This document shows, one piece after another, positions 49,848 through 58,768 of a stretch of DNA of 64,000 nt (positions are counted from its first letter, which is position 1; every line of letters starts with the position of its first letter). A program made the position numbers and the translations under genes. Source of the DNA: GCA-2746605 sp963710615 (GTDB lineage Bacteria > Bacteroidota > Ignavibacteria > Ignavibacteriales > Melioribacteraceae); assembly GCA_963710615.1 (NCBI GenBank), contig CAVQBF010000010.1, positions 1-64,000 of the forward strand. The letters are read 5' to 3'. The notes below the pieces were generated by a model. That model saw only the letters and a program-made list of their open reading frames with translations, ran no database searches and had not been told where the DNA came from.

Positions 49848-50021
49848 TTTTGACTAAGATTATCATCTATCCTTACTAAAAATTAAAAAATGTTGGATTA
49901 TTAGATTGTCGATTTTAGATGTGTTGTTCATAAATTGTTGGATTAATATTAACAAAAATCGGCAAAATTATTGTTATTATTACACTATAAAAATTAAGAA
50001 TTCTATTTACAGATTGATTAA

Positions 50022-51362
50022 ATGAAAATTATTATAGCCGGTGCCGGTGAGGTGGGATATCATCTAGCCAAGCATCTTTCTAATGAAAATCATGATATTA
50101 CAGTTATAGATATAGACAGTAATAGTTTGGATAGAGTAGATTCAGTAATGGATGTTCTCACAATTCATGGATCCTCAACTTCATTGAATACTTTAAAGAA
50201 AGCAAATTGTGAAAAAACTGATCTTGTCGTTGCAGTCACATCTTCTGAGGCAATAAATGTTAATACAGCAATTATTGCCAAAAAGCTTGGGGCTGAAAAA
50301 ACTATTGCGCGAGTTGAAAATGCTGAATATGTTGCTCCAGCAAACCAAGAAGTTTTCCATTCGGTTGGTATTGATTACTTAATTTATCCTGAAGAACTTG
50401 CCGCCTTAGAATTAGTAAAATTAATCCAAAGAGCAGCTGCAACAGATATTATTGAGTTTGAAGAAGGGAAATTATCCTTAATCGGTTTAAAACTAGAACC
50501 AAACCTTCCAGTAATAAGAAAATCTATTCTTGAAATTGCCCAAAAAATTGATCAAGTCTCTTTCCGAATTGTTGCAATCCATAGAGGAATTAGAACAATT
50601 ATTCCAACAGGTAGCGATATTTTATTACCAAATGATCAAATATTTGTAATTACAACACATGAAGGAATTGAAGAGATTATAAAATTAATTGGTAAAGATC
50701 AAACCAGACTTAATAATATTATGTTCCTCGGTGGAGGCAAAATAGGAAGAATTGCTGCTAAGATGTTAGAAAACAGCATTAATATAAAAATGATTGATTC
50801 CGATAAAGATAAGACACTTGAATTAGCAGATCATCTAGAAAAAACTTTAGTTATACAGGGAGATGGACGTGATTTAGACTTGCTGGCACAAGAAGGCATT
50901 GTCGATATGGATGGTTTTGTAGCTGTTACACAAGATGCCGAGACGAACATAATTACTTCATTGATGGCAAAACATCTGGGTGTAACTAAAACAATTGCGC
51001 TAGTTGACAATGTAGATTACATTCCTCTTACACAAACAATTGGTCTTGATTCTCTGATAAATAAAAAACTTATAGCTGCAAATAACATATTGAAATTCAT
51101 TAGAAAAGCAAATATCGTATCTTTAGTAACCTTACAAGGAATCGAGGCAGAAGTTCTGGAATATATTGCACAACCAAACTCAGTAGTTACAAAAAAACCA
51201 ATAAAGGATCTAAAATTTCCTCAGAATGCAATAATTGGAGGTTACATAAGAGGAAACGAAAGCTATATTTCTGTCGGGGATACACAATTAGAAGCCAATG
51301 ATAAAGTTGTTGTTTTCACTCTGCCTGGTATTATTCATAAAGTTGAGAAATTTTTCCAGTAA
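50022..51362 (+). CDS. trkA: Trk potassium uptake regulatory protein TrkA
   Basis: 446 residues, two RCK units. Each has an NAD-binding GxGxxG: 'IIAGAGEVGYHLAKHL' (residues 3-18) and 'FLGGGKIGRIAAKML' (about 236-250), then TrkA_C domains. Peripheral gating subunit of the TrkH channel. Its TAA overlaps the TrkH ATG by one base. Confidence 0.95.
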   Translation: MKIIIAGAGEVGYHLAKHLSNENHDITVIDIDSNSLDRVDSVMDVLTIHGSSTSLNTLKKANCEKTDLVVAVTSSEAINVNTAIIAKKLGAEKTIARVENAEYVAPANQEVFHSVGIDYLIYPEELAALELVKLIQRAAATDIIEFEEGKLSLIGLKLEPNLPVIRKSILEIAQKIDQVSFRIVAIHRGIRTIIPTGSDILLPNDQIFVITTHEGIEEIIKLIGKDQTRLNNIMFLGGGKIGRIAAKMLENSINIKMIDSDKDKTLELADHLEKTLVIQGDGRDLDLLAQEGIVDMDGFVAVTQDAETNIITSLMAKHLGVTKTIALVDNVDYIPLTQTIGLDSLINKKLIAANNILKFIRKANIVSLVTLQGIEAEVLEYIAQPNSVVTKKPIKDLKFPQNAIIGGYIRGNESYISVGDTQLEANDKVVVFTLPGIIHKVEKFFQ

Positions 51363-52810
51363 TGGTCAATAAAAATGTAATCTTCAATTTTGTTGGATTC
51401 CTTCTGATTTTAGAAGGAATTTTCATGATGCTGGGCATTCCCTTTTCAATATATTATGGTGATAATGATGTTTATATTCTGCTTACTACAGGCCTTTCAA
51501 CCACTCTCATCGGTTTAATTCTTTTCCTCTTAACTGTAAGTAAAGATAAAGAAATAAGAAAAAGAGAAGGCTATATTGTTGTATCCATAGGGTGGATTGT
51601 CACTTCTCTTTTTGGTGCTCTGCCTTTTGTATTTCACGGTTCAATCCCAAGTTATACTGATGCTTTTTTCGAAACAATGTCGGGATTTACAACTACAGGA
51701 GCCTCAATATTAAATGATATTGAATCACTTCCGCATGGACTACTTTTTTGGAGGAGTGTGACACAATGGTTGGGCGGCATGGGAATGATAGTTCTATCAC
51801 TTGCAATTCTACCAATTTTAGGAATTGGCGGAATGCAGTTATTTGTTGCCGAAGTTCCAGGTCCCACTAAAGATAAACTTCATCCCCGTGTTAGAGAAAC
51901 AGCAGTGCGATTATGGGGAATTTATTTAATGCTGACAGTTGCAGAAATTATATTGCTTTTTATTGGAGGCATGACATTTTTTGATTCAGTATGTCACTCA
52001 TTTACAACAATGGCAACGGGAGGATTTTCAACGAAACAAGCAAGTATTGCTCACTTTCAATCTCCTTTTATTCATTATGTAATTATTGTCTTTATGTTTT
52101 TGGCAGGTGTAAACTTTACACTACATTATCATTTACTTCATGGAAGATTTGCCAATCTCAAAAAAAATGAAGAATTTAAGTTCTATTCCGGAATTATAAT
52201 TTTTTTCTCCATTTTTATTGGCGTGATTTTATTCTTTAACGGCTATGGAAATGCTGAAGCTTCATTTAGGGATTCACTTTTCCAAGTAGTTTCTATGATA
52301 ACAACAACCGGATTTGTAACAGCTGACTATGAAATATGGGGAACATTCCTACTCCTTCTATTCTTTTTATTTCTCTTTATAGGTGGTTGTGCCGGTTCTA
52401 CCGGCGGCGGGATTAAAATTGTTAGGCACTTACTTCTATTTAAGAATAGTTTTCTCGAATTGCGAAGATTAATTCATCCTAGAGCAGTTATTCCGGTTAG
52501 GTATAACAACCATGCTATTCCAACGGAAATTATTTCTAATATTTTGGCATTTTTTCTTTTTTATATATTTATATTTATTTTGGGTTCACTTATTATGTCG
52601 TTGTTGGGATTAGATTTTACATCTGCTATCGGATCGGTTGCTACATCTCTGGGCAATGTAGGACCTGCAATTGGTTCGGTGGGACCGACTGATAATTTTG
52701 CAAATATTCCTGCTATTGGCAAATGGTTTTTATCATTTTTTATGCTTTTGGGTAGATTGGAACTATTCACTATTCTGGTGATTTTCTCACCAGCTTTTTG
52801 GAAATCATAA
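51362..52810 (+). CDS. trkH: Trk potassium uptake channel TrkH
   Basis: 482 residues, about ten helices, with the four selectivity loops: 'MSGFTTTGASI', 'TMATGGFS', 'MITTTGFVT' and 'SLGNVGPAIGSVG'. 'GGCAGSTGGGIK' marks the intramembrane loop. Takes up K+ gated by TrkA, encoded just before it. A secreted duplicated-domain protein follows 13 bases later. Confidence 0.95.
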   Translation: MVNKNVIFNFVGFLLILEGIFMMLGIPFSIYYGDNDVYILLTTGLSTTLIGLILFLLTVSKDKEIRKREGYIVVSIGWIVTSLFGALPFVFHGSIPSYTDAFFETMSGFTTTGASILNDIESLPHGLLFWRSVTQWLGGMGMIVLSLAILPILGIGGMQLFVAEVPGPTKDKLHPRVRETAVRLWGIYLMLTVAEIILLFIGGMTFFDSVCHSFTTMATGGFSTKQASIAHFQSPFIHYVIIVFMFLAGVNFTLHYHLLHGRFANLKKNEEFKFYSGIIIFFSIFIGVILFFNGYGNAEASFRDSLFQVVSMITTTGFVTADYEIWGTFLLLLFFLFLFIGGCAGSTGGGIKIVRHLLLFKNSFLELRRLIHPRAVIPVRYNNHAIPTEIISNILAFFLFYIFIFILGSLIMSLLGLDFTSAIGSVATSLGNVGPAIGSVGPTDNFANIPAIGKWFLSFFMLLGRLELFTILVIFSPAFWKS

Positions 52811-52823
52811 ATTTATTTGGGTT

Positions 52824-53597
52824 ATGAAAATCAAAACATTAAGATGCTTTATAATTTTAATTCTTTTAAGTAATGTATTAATCGCCCAAGAACTTTTCGT
52901 TTGTGAAAGTTATACTGAAGATGGTACACCAGTTGGACCATTAAATAGCTTAGAAATTAAACCTTACGGTACAGCAATTTATGTTTTGTTAAATAATGAA
53001 AAAGCTATTAAAGATCCCATCCTTTATCTGTTTATTGATAAATTAGTTGGGGGCAAGTTTACACCTTTTGAAAGTAAAACACTGAGTGTAAAAAAAACGG
53101 ATACTTGGGCAGTAACTAGTTTCGAATTTAAAGACCCTGGTATTTATGAACTTTACTTTCTTAATTCCTCACAAAGTCGGTTAGCAACTGGTAAGTTGGA
53201 AGTTTATTTTGCACAAGACGATAGAAAATTTACTTTTTTCCCTCATCAAAGTTCACCTGGTGGAGTTCAATTTACTTTTTGCGAATTAGTTATAAATGGA
53301 AAACCTAAAAATCCATTTACTTCCCTCTCATTGTCCCGTTCAGAAGGACAAGCTTTTATATATCTAAACAATCAAGTTCCGTTTGGTATTGAGAAAATTA
53401 AGGTGCAAGTTTGGAAAAGATCTAACAAAAATAGTAATTATGAAGAATTAGTTGATTCAAAAAAATTCAAAATTCTACCGGAATGGAGTGATACATTCTT
53501 TAAATACAATTTTGTCAATATTGGCGAATACAAAATTGATATTTTTGATATTAATGATAATTTTATTTCATCAAATATAATAACCGTTACAAATTAA
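52824..53597 (+). CDS. Secreted protein with two tandem repeat domains
   Basis: 257 residues, signal peptide MKIKTLRCFIILILLSNVLIAQ (as far as AQ). Two related beta-rich domains of about 110 residues: first 'ELFVCESYTEDGTPVGPLNS...GTAIYVLLNN', second 'VQFTFCELVINGKPKNPFTS...GQAFIYLNN', each with a Cys near the start and ending 'GIYELYFLNS' / 'GEYKIDIFDI'. No family recognised. Lies between trkH and rmlA in one direction. Confidence 0.7.
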   Translation: MKIKTLRCFIILILLSNVLIAQELFVCESYTEDGTPVGPLNSLEIKPYGTAIYVLLNNEKAIKDPILYLFIDKLVGGKFTPFESKTLSVKKTDTWAVTSFEFKDPGIYELYFLNSSQSRLATGKLEVYFAQDDRKFTFFPHQSSPGGVQFTFCELVINGKPKNPFTSLSLSRSEGQAFIYLNNQVPFGIEKIKVQVWKRSNKNSNYEELVDSKKFKILPEWSDTFFKYNFVNIGEYKIDIFDINDNFISSNIITVTN

Positions 53598-53605
53598 GAG
53601 GGAAA

Positions 53606-54469
53606 ATGAAAGGAATTGTTTTAGCGGGTGGCGCAGGTACGAGATTATTCCCAATTACAAAGGTTTACAGTAAACAATTAGCATTACTTTATGATAAACC
53701 GTTAATTTATTATCCTCTCTCAATATTAATGCTTGGTGGCATTAAAGAAATTTTAATTATATCGGATGAAAATACAATTCCGCTTTATAAACAGCTTTTT
53801 GGGGATGGTTCATTTATTGGGTTGAAAATCGAGTATGCTGTTCAAAATGCTCCAAATGGCATTGCTGAGTCATTCATTATTGGAGAAAACTTTATTGGTG
53901 ATGATAGTGTTACATTAGTCTTAGGCGATAATATTTTTTACGGAAAGCTTGATTATCTATACAATGCATTGAAAAGTCAAAAGAAAGGAGCCTCAATATT
54001 TGCTTATAGAGTTTCTGATCCTGAGAGATATGGTATTGTAGAATTTGATGAAGAAGGAAAAGCAATCTCTATCGAGGAAAAACCAATAAATCCTAAATCT
54101 GAGTTTGCAATACCTGGGCTTTATGTATATGATAACCAAGTAGTGGAGATTTCTAAAAATTTAACACCCTCTAAACGCGGTGAACTGGAAATAACAGATG
54201 TTAATAAAAAATATTTAGAAAATTCACAACTTGAAGTAGTACAGATTGGACGTGGAGTTGCATGGCTGGATACAGGCACTCCTGAAGCTTTGCTGCAAGC
54301 CTCAAACTTTTTTGGTGTAATTGAAGATAGACAAGGACTTAAAGTAGCTTGTATTGAAGAAATAGCTTATAAAAAAGATTTTATCTCAAAAGAAGAGTTT
54401 ATTAAACTCGTTGAATCATATCCTAATTCAAGTTATAAAGAATATTTAGTTAGGTTACTTAAGTATTAA
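53606..54469 (+). CDS. rmlA: Glucose-1-phosphate thymidylyltransferase
   Basis: 287 residues. N-terminal nucleotidyl motif 'KGIVLAGGAGTRLFPITKVYSKQL', 'YAVQNAPNGIAESFIIGENF', metal Asp in 'LVLGDNIFYG', and 'GRGVAWLDTGTPEALLQAS'. Makes dTDP-glucose for dTDP-rhamnose and related surface sugars. No rmlBCD adjacent. Converges on the T9SS protein gene; both may end at a shared hairpin. Confidence 0.95.
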   Translation: MKGIVLAGGAGTRLFPITKVYSKQLALLYDKPLIYYPLSILMLGGIKEILIISDENTIPLYKQLFGDGSFIGLKIEYAVQNAPNGIAESFIIGENFIGDDSVTLVLGDNIFYGKLDYLYNALKSQKKGASIFAYRVSDPERYGIVEFDEEGKAISIEEKPINPKSEFAIPGLYVYDNQVVEISKNLTPSKRGELEITDVNKKYLENSQLEVVQIGRGVAWLDTGTPEALLQASNFFGVIEDRQGLKVACIEEIAYKKDFISKEEFIKLVESYPNSSYKEYLVRLLKY

Positions 54470-54477
54470 AAGGGGAA

Positions 54478-54508
54478 GGCGAAGTTTCCCAGCCAAAGAA
54501 AACTCCGC
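54478..54508. terminator. Hairpin between convergent genes
   Basis: GGCGAAGTTT...AAAACTCCGCC gives a stem with one mismatch in the gap between rmlA and the convergent T9SS gene. Lacks a long T-run; the end CCGCCTAAT resembles the hairpin near 11330, so it may be a repeat used as a terminator. Confidence 0.4.
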
Positions 54509-54557
54509 CTAATGAGTCAAGCAAAAGATTTATAGATGATTACAAATACTCCCGTTA

Positions 54558-55835
54558 TTACTTAATCAAATTCATTCTCTTTACTTGAGTAAATTTATTA
54601 TCAACAATAAGTTGGTAGATATACATACCGCTTGCTAATCTAGAACCGTCAATACTTACAACATGTTCACCGGCTGATAATTCTTCATCTAATACTGATT
54701 CTACTTTTTCTCCCAGTAAGTTAAACACATTTAATACCGCACTTCCACTTTCTTTCATCATCACTTTTACATTTGTTGTTGGGTTAAATGGATTTGGATA
54801 ATTTTGACTTATTCCATACTCACTCGGAATTGTTTCTTCTGCTAATACTTCTTCTTCCTCTTCTACTGATTTTGGTGTCCCAATTCCCCATATCTCTACT
54901 TCCCATACATTTGCCCAATTACCCGTATTTGGTCCGGTTGAGCTAAGTATTTCTAACTCAACATATCTTCCATCGATACTGCTGAACTCTTCATTACTCC
55001 ATTCTTCTGATTTTGAGTTTACATTCTCTAGAACAGTTGTCCAATTCTCATTATCACTTGAGACTTTAATATTATATTGATATATCCTTCCCTCAGCAAA
55101 GTTATAAAATGAAATCCTTGTTCCACTAATCTGACTCATCTGTCCTAAATCAAACATCAATGACGCTGGCATTCCTTGTGTTGCCCATCTTGCGTTTTCA
55201 TCTCCATCACAAGAACATAGTCCATCGATAACGCCTTGAGGGGAAGTATTCTCATCAGTTGTAGAGCTTGCTGCAACATTTACGATATTTAGACTTGTTG
55301 TTTCTGCCGGTTCTTCCGGGTCTCCAAAGATACTTATGTGACCTGCCGGATCTGTAATATTCTCGAAGTCCTTTCCCGTTATGATTGTGCTTATTGTTCC
55401 TTCAAAATCCCACTGAATATCAAGTAAGTTAATGTTGCTTATGTCTATGTTTCCTTCAAGAGTAAATTTACCGACTAAGGTTTTCTTAGATATGATATCA
55501 CTGCCAATGTAGGAGACAAAGGTCAGTTCGGATGGACCGTCTATGTTATCAATACCAACATAGAGGTCTGGTTCGTTAAGCAGTTCTGAACTTTCTTCAA
55601 CATATTTAAGAGAAAGACTTGAGAGATCAAGAGTTTGATTGATGCTGAGTGCACATTGATAGCTCGTTAGAATAACGTTATCTCCGACATTCTCTATATA
55701 TACTGATGCTTGTATTTTACTTGAACTTAATACCGATATCTCTTCTATGCTCATTCGGTAAGTAGGATTGGCAAAAATTAGAGTATTTATTAAAAAAAGG
55801 AGTGTAAAGAATATTGTATTTGTTTTGGCTGACAT
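54558..55835 (-). CDS. T9SS-sorted protein with cohesin-like and discoidin domains
   Basis: 425 residues with signal peptide ending 'LIFANP'. Residues 25-170 are beta-rich and cohesin/CBM-like ('KIQASVYIENVGDNVILTSY'). Residues about 185-320 are an F5/8 type C (discoidin, CBM32-like) domain: 'DGDENARWATQGMPASLMFD', 'SGTRISFYNFAEGRIYQYNI', 'GNWANVWEVEIWG'. After an acidic Glu linker comes a T9SS sorting domain: 'YPNPFNPTTNVKVMMK', 'VFNLLGEKVESVLDEELSAG', 'VKRMNLIK'. Likely a surface carbohydrate-binding protein. A Crp/Fnr-like site lies about 70 bases upstream of its start. Confidence 0.8.
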   Translation of the reverse strand: MSAKTNTIFFTLLFLINTLIFANPTYRMSIEEISVLSSSKIQASVYIENVGDNVILTSYQCALSINQTLDLSSLSLKYVEESSELLNEPDLYVGIDNIDGPSELTFVSYIGSDIISKKTLVGKFTLEGNIDISNINLLDIQWDFEGTISTIITGKDFENITDPAGHISIFGDPEEPAETTSLNIVNVAASSTTDENTSPQGVIDGLCSCDGDENARWATQGMPASLMFDLGQMSQISGTRISFYNFAEGRIYQYNIKVSSDNENWTTVLENVNSKSEEWSNEEFSSIDGRYVELEILSSTGPNTGNWANVWEVEIWGIGTPKSVEEEEEVLAEETIPSEYGISQNYPNPFNPTTNVKVMMKESGSAVLNVFNLLGEKVESVLDEELSAGEHVVSIDGSRLASGMYIYQLIVDNKFTQVKRMNLIK

Positions 55836-55904
55836 TATGTTTTCCCCACATTATTGATTCTTTTAGGGAATTACTAATTCAGCTATAATGCCATATTATT
55901 GGGA

Positions 55905-55920
55905 TATGATTTAAATCACA
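55905..55920. promoter_or_regulatory. Crp/Fnr-like site
   Basis: TATGATTTAAATCACA (plus strand) reads TGTGATTTAAATCATA toward the T9SS gene and contains the perfect palindrome TGATTTAAATCA. It lies about 70 bases before the ATG at 55835. The rest of 55836..56214 holds a terminator and a 28-codon reading frame. Confidence 0.35.
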
Positions 55921-56055
55921 GTTTTCTTTTAATTAGAGCTCATATTCTAATTTTTGTAAGTCTCCATGAAGTACTTGTAAATTTCGAAGGGGTGAAAAAA
56001 AAATTGACGATTTTTGAAAAGGATTCTATTTTCAGCTTATTTCACAATAAAAAGA

Positions 56056-56097
56056 CCATGCAAAAAAGATTTACATTGCAATTTTTTTTGCATGGGT
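56056..56097 (-). terminator. A/T-rich hairpin terminator
   Basis: On the minus strand CCCATGCAAAAAAA...TTTTTTGCATGG then TCTTTTTATTG. The stem has one bulge. It follows the 28-codon frame and probably ends the methyltransferase/amidase transcript. Confidence 0.6.
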
Positions 56098-56118
56098 TTA
56101 TTTAAAAAATATGGGAAT

Positions 56119-56205
56119 TTATGATCCGGAGGTAACTTTTGAAAGAAATAGTAATATTACAAATAATAGAAGAAATACTGCTACCCACTTTTGTGCATTT
56201 GTCAT
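56119..56205 (-). CDS. 28-residue membrane microprotein behind the amidase
   Basis: MTNAQKWVAVFLLLFVILLF then LSKVTSGS: a single membrane helix with a short polar tail. The ATG lies nine bases past the amidase stop, and an AAGGA ribosome site overlaps that stop, so translational coupling is likely. Followed by a hairpin terminator. Too short to recognise by family; could be a regulator or a spurious frame. Confidence 0.4.
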   Translation of the reverse strand: MTNAQKWVAVFLLLFVILLFLSKVTSGS

Positions 56206-56214
56206 AATTAGTCC

Positions 56215-57789
56215 TTATTTATCTAGCTCATTGTTGAGCGATGTTTCGTAATAATTTTTGTATTTAATAATTGCTTCATAAATTGAATTTGCAACTTGCT
56301 GCTGTCCTCTTTTTGTATTTAAATATTTTGCATCTTCTTTGTTTGAGATATAACCAGATTCTATTAAAATACCAGGCATAGATGCTCCAACCAATACATA
56401 AAAACCTGCTTGCTTAATTCCCCTTGAAGGTAAAAAATCTTGTTTTATCCATTCTGTATTCAGCATATCTGCAAATGTTTCTGAATATCTCATATTTGAT
56501 GCATTAGCCATGCTAACCAAAATAAAATTTTCGTCCGTTAATTTTTTATATCTATTTGGATTATCTTCAAGACTAATTACACTATTTTCGAATTCTGCTA
56601 TATCTATTGCTTCCTTAGTTCTTCCTGGTCTCAATAGATAAACCTCAAAACCTCTAACATTGCTTCTTTTTTTTGGCATTGAATTACAGTGAATTGAAAT
56701 AAAAAGATCACCCTTATTTTCATTTGCTATTTTTCCACGCTTATATAACTCAACAAATGTATCATCATCTCTTGTGTAAACAACATCTAAATCATTATTA
56801 TTCCGCTTTATCAAAGAGCCCAATTCCTTGGCAATTGCAAGATTAATGTCTTTTTCCTTAATTCCATTCACTCCAATTGCACCAGGGTCTTTTCCGCCAT
56901 GTCCCGGATCAATAACTACAACATTGAATTTCCATTTGTTTATTTCCTCGTCTGGTTTAATCTCAGCTTTGGTAAATTTACTGTGAATTGAAACTAAAAT
57001 TTCCCCAATCTCATCATCATAAAATATTTCGTGCCGGTCATAACCCTCTTTTAATTTTATTTCCATTTGCGGATTACCATTAACATGTTTTAGCTCAATA
57101 GACTTAATAAATCCTTTGGATGTGAGTTTACTAATTTCATTTTTATCAATAGTTGCCCCGGAGAAGAAAATATAAAGAGTATTATTTGAAATCGAACTTG
57201 TTGGTTTGATTATCCTATCCTTAGTAGCTAACCTAAGCAAGGTTCCATTAGTTTTATTTTCAATATTAGCAGAAAAAATATCATATTTTATAGAATTCCT
57301 ATCAACAAGTCTCTTATTCCATTCAACTAATTTTTTAGTATTTAACTTTTTGGAGGCAATTATAATTGAGTTATCATTTTCAATATATGTTGTCTCCAGC
57401 CCTGTTGCAAAGCTTAAGTATTTAACTGAATATTTTACAGGAATAAATATATCGCCTTCCATTAACTTTGCAGAAAGCGGCATTTGAAAAATTTGATTTT
57501 GATTGCTTTTTTTAGCAATAAGAATAACAAATTGATTATTGGCAGTAAATTTTAAATTATATTCAATAAACTTTAACTCTGACTTCTGTTTCGTAGGATT
57601 ATAAAAGTAGTTCGCATCAAGCGCTTTCGCTAATGTATTTGAAGCCACATATTCAGTCCCTTTAATATTAACCGAATTAATGACTAATTTCTGATTCCCT
57701 TTTTTAATAATTAATTCAGCAGCCGAAATATCATTTAGGAATAATAATGATAAAATAAAAAGACTGATTTTTGATTTAAATAATTTCAT
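56215..57789 (-). CDS. N-acetylmuramoyl-L-alanine amidase with AMIN-like domain
   Basis: 524 residues. Signal peptide ends near 'LNDISAAE'. The N-terminal half has a stalk/copper-amine-oxidase-N-like domain (about 25-145) and an AMIN-like beta domain (about 160-275). The C-terminal Amidase_3 domain (about 290-510) has zinc ligands in 'VIDPGHGGKDPGA' (His), 'GIKEKDINL' (Glu), 'LFISIHCNSMP' (His) and catalytic Glu in 'GILIESGYISN'. Cleaves the bond between MurNAc and the stem peptide, in cell separation or wall turnover. Second gene of an operon with a methyltransferase nine bases before it. Confidence 0.9.
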   Translation of the reverse strand: MKLFKSKISLFILSLLFLNDISAAELIIKKGNQKLVINSVNIKGTEYVASNTLAKALDANYFYNPTKQKSELKFIEYNLKFTANNQFVILIAKKSNQNQIFQMPLSAKLMEGDIFIPVKYSVKYLSFATGLETTYIENDNSIIIASKKLNTKKLVEWNKRLVDRNSIKYDIFSANIENKTNGTLLRLATKDRIIKPTSSISNNTLYIFFSGATIDKNEISKLTSKGFIKSIELKHVNGNPQMEIKLKEGYDRHEIFYDDEIGEILVSIHSKFTKAEIKPDEEINKWKFNVVVIDPGHGGKDPGAIGVNGIKEKDINLAIAKELGSLIKRNNNDLDVVYTRDDDTFVELYKRGKIANENKGDLFISIHCNSMPKKRSNVRGFEVYLLRPGRTKEAIDIAEFENSVISLEDNPNRYKKLTDENFILVSMANASNMRYSETFADMLNTEWIKQDFLPSRGIKQAGFYVLVGASMPGILIESGYISNKEDAKYLNTKRGQQQVANSIYEAIIKYKNYYETSLNNELDK

Positions 57790-57798
57790 TAAACTAAT

Positions 57799-58386
57799 TT
57801 ATCCAACAAATGGAATGAAAAAACCCGATTTACGTTTATATTCTACAAAATCTTCTGCAAAATGTTCTAACAATAATTTATCTTCTTTTTTTGCCCTAAG
57901 GATGAATAACGGAAATTCTACCAAAACCACAATCGGAATTATTAAATAGCCCATCAGAGCAATCCCCGCACCTAGATCGCTTAATAACTGACTTATATAT
58001 TGTGGGTGGCGAATTACTTTATACATTCCAGTAGTTCTTAATTCATGTTTTTTAAAAACCACTATATCTTGAGAATAATTTTCACCTAGAGATTTAAAAG
58101 CAACAACTTGTACCCAAGAAAAAACTATGAATACCATTAATCCGATAATTCTAACAGTGAAATACTCTGCTTTAATCTCGTCTGAAAAGGTTCCTAAATT
58201 AAAAACCGCAGCAATAATTAATATTAAAACAAAAGCTGCAACATTAGGGGGAATTTTTTGAAGGTATGTTTTGGGTTTGCTGACTACCGTACTAAGTTTC
58301 GCTTTTATCCCTTTTTTTGCACCCGACATATTAGCGCTCATAGAGACAAACAGGTTTACAGCCAGAATAATATTAATTGGATCCAT
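57799..58386 (-). CDS. Isoprenylcysteine/phospholipid methyltransferase-like membrane protein
   Basis: 195 residues with about five helices and the family motif 'ELRTTGMYKVIRHPQYIS' followed by 'EEDKLLLEHFAEDFVEYKRK'-type 'KEDKLLLEHFAEDFVEYKRK'. Members methylate prenylated or lipid substrates with SAM inside the membrane. Substrate unknown. First gene of the operon with the amidase. Confidence 0.8.
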   Translation of the reverse strand: MDPINIILAVNLFVSMSANMSGAKKGIKAKLSTVVSKPKTYLQKIPPNVAAFVLILIIAAVFNLGTFSDEIKAEYFTVRIIGLMVFIVFSWVQVVAFKSLGENYSQDIVVFKKHELRTTGMYKVIRHPQYISQLLSDLGAGIALMGYLIIPIVVLVEFPLFILRAKKEDKLLLEHFAEDFVEYKRKSGFFIPFVG

Positions 58387-58593
58387 TAATATCTCATTAA
58401 TTCAAATTAGTCAAATAAATATACTTAATTCATCTGAAAATTATTATTAATCAAGATCAAATTTATCCTGAGGGAATGAGGCAAAATAGTAATAGAAATT
58501 ATCTTACAAAATCATAAAATGTTATTTATTGAAATGGTGACCAATTTCAATTTCAATGAGAAATTATATTATTGACATATATTTTTCATTTAG

Positions 58594-58610
58594 TGGCATA
58601 TTATTTGACC
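58594..58610 (+). promoter_or_regulatory. Sigma-54-like promoter of pilin module 1
   Basis: TGGCATATTATTTGACC: the GG and the later G are spaced 12 bases apart, as in -24/-12 promoters; the -12 C is replaced by A. A sister sequence TGGCATACAGTTTGTCC occupies the same place before module 2. It lies 159 bases before the first start codon. The rest of 58387..58768 is AT-rich with no gene. Confidence 0.45.
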
Positions 58611-58656
58611 TTATAAATTTGACTTAGGTCCATTCTGTCATTGATTAAGGACCATC

Positions 58657-58672
58657 TGTGATATAAATCACA
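58657..58672. promoter_or_regulatory. Perfect Crp-type site TGTGATATAAATCACA
   Basis: TGTGA-N6-TCACA matches the Crp consensus arms exactly and lies 97 bases before the first pilin gene, downstream of the sigma-54-like element. Related sites occur at 3621 and 55905. Confidence 0.5.
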
Positions 58673-58768
58673 CATACAAAGATTAGATGTTTTAAGACTT
58701 AAAGTAATTGAATCGATTGTCGAAAATGTAATAAGAATTAAAGTAAAAAACTAATAAGTGTAAATATT

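Noticed and set aside
49889..49955. Two copies of TGTTGGATTA before trkA
   Set aside because: Imperfect, short and without dyad symmetry; not enough for an operator or a repeat family.
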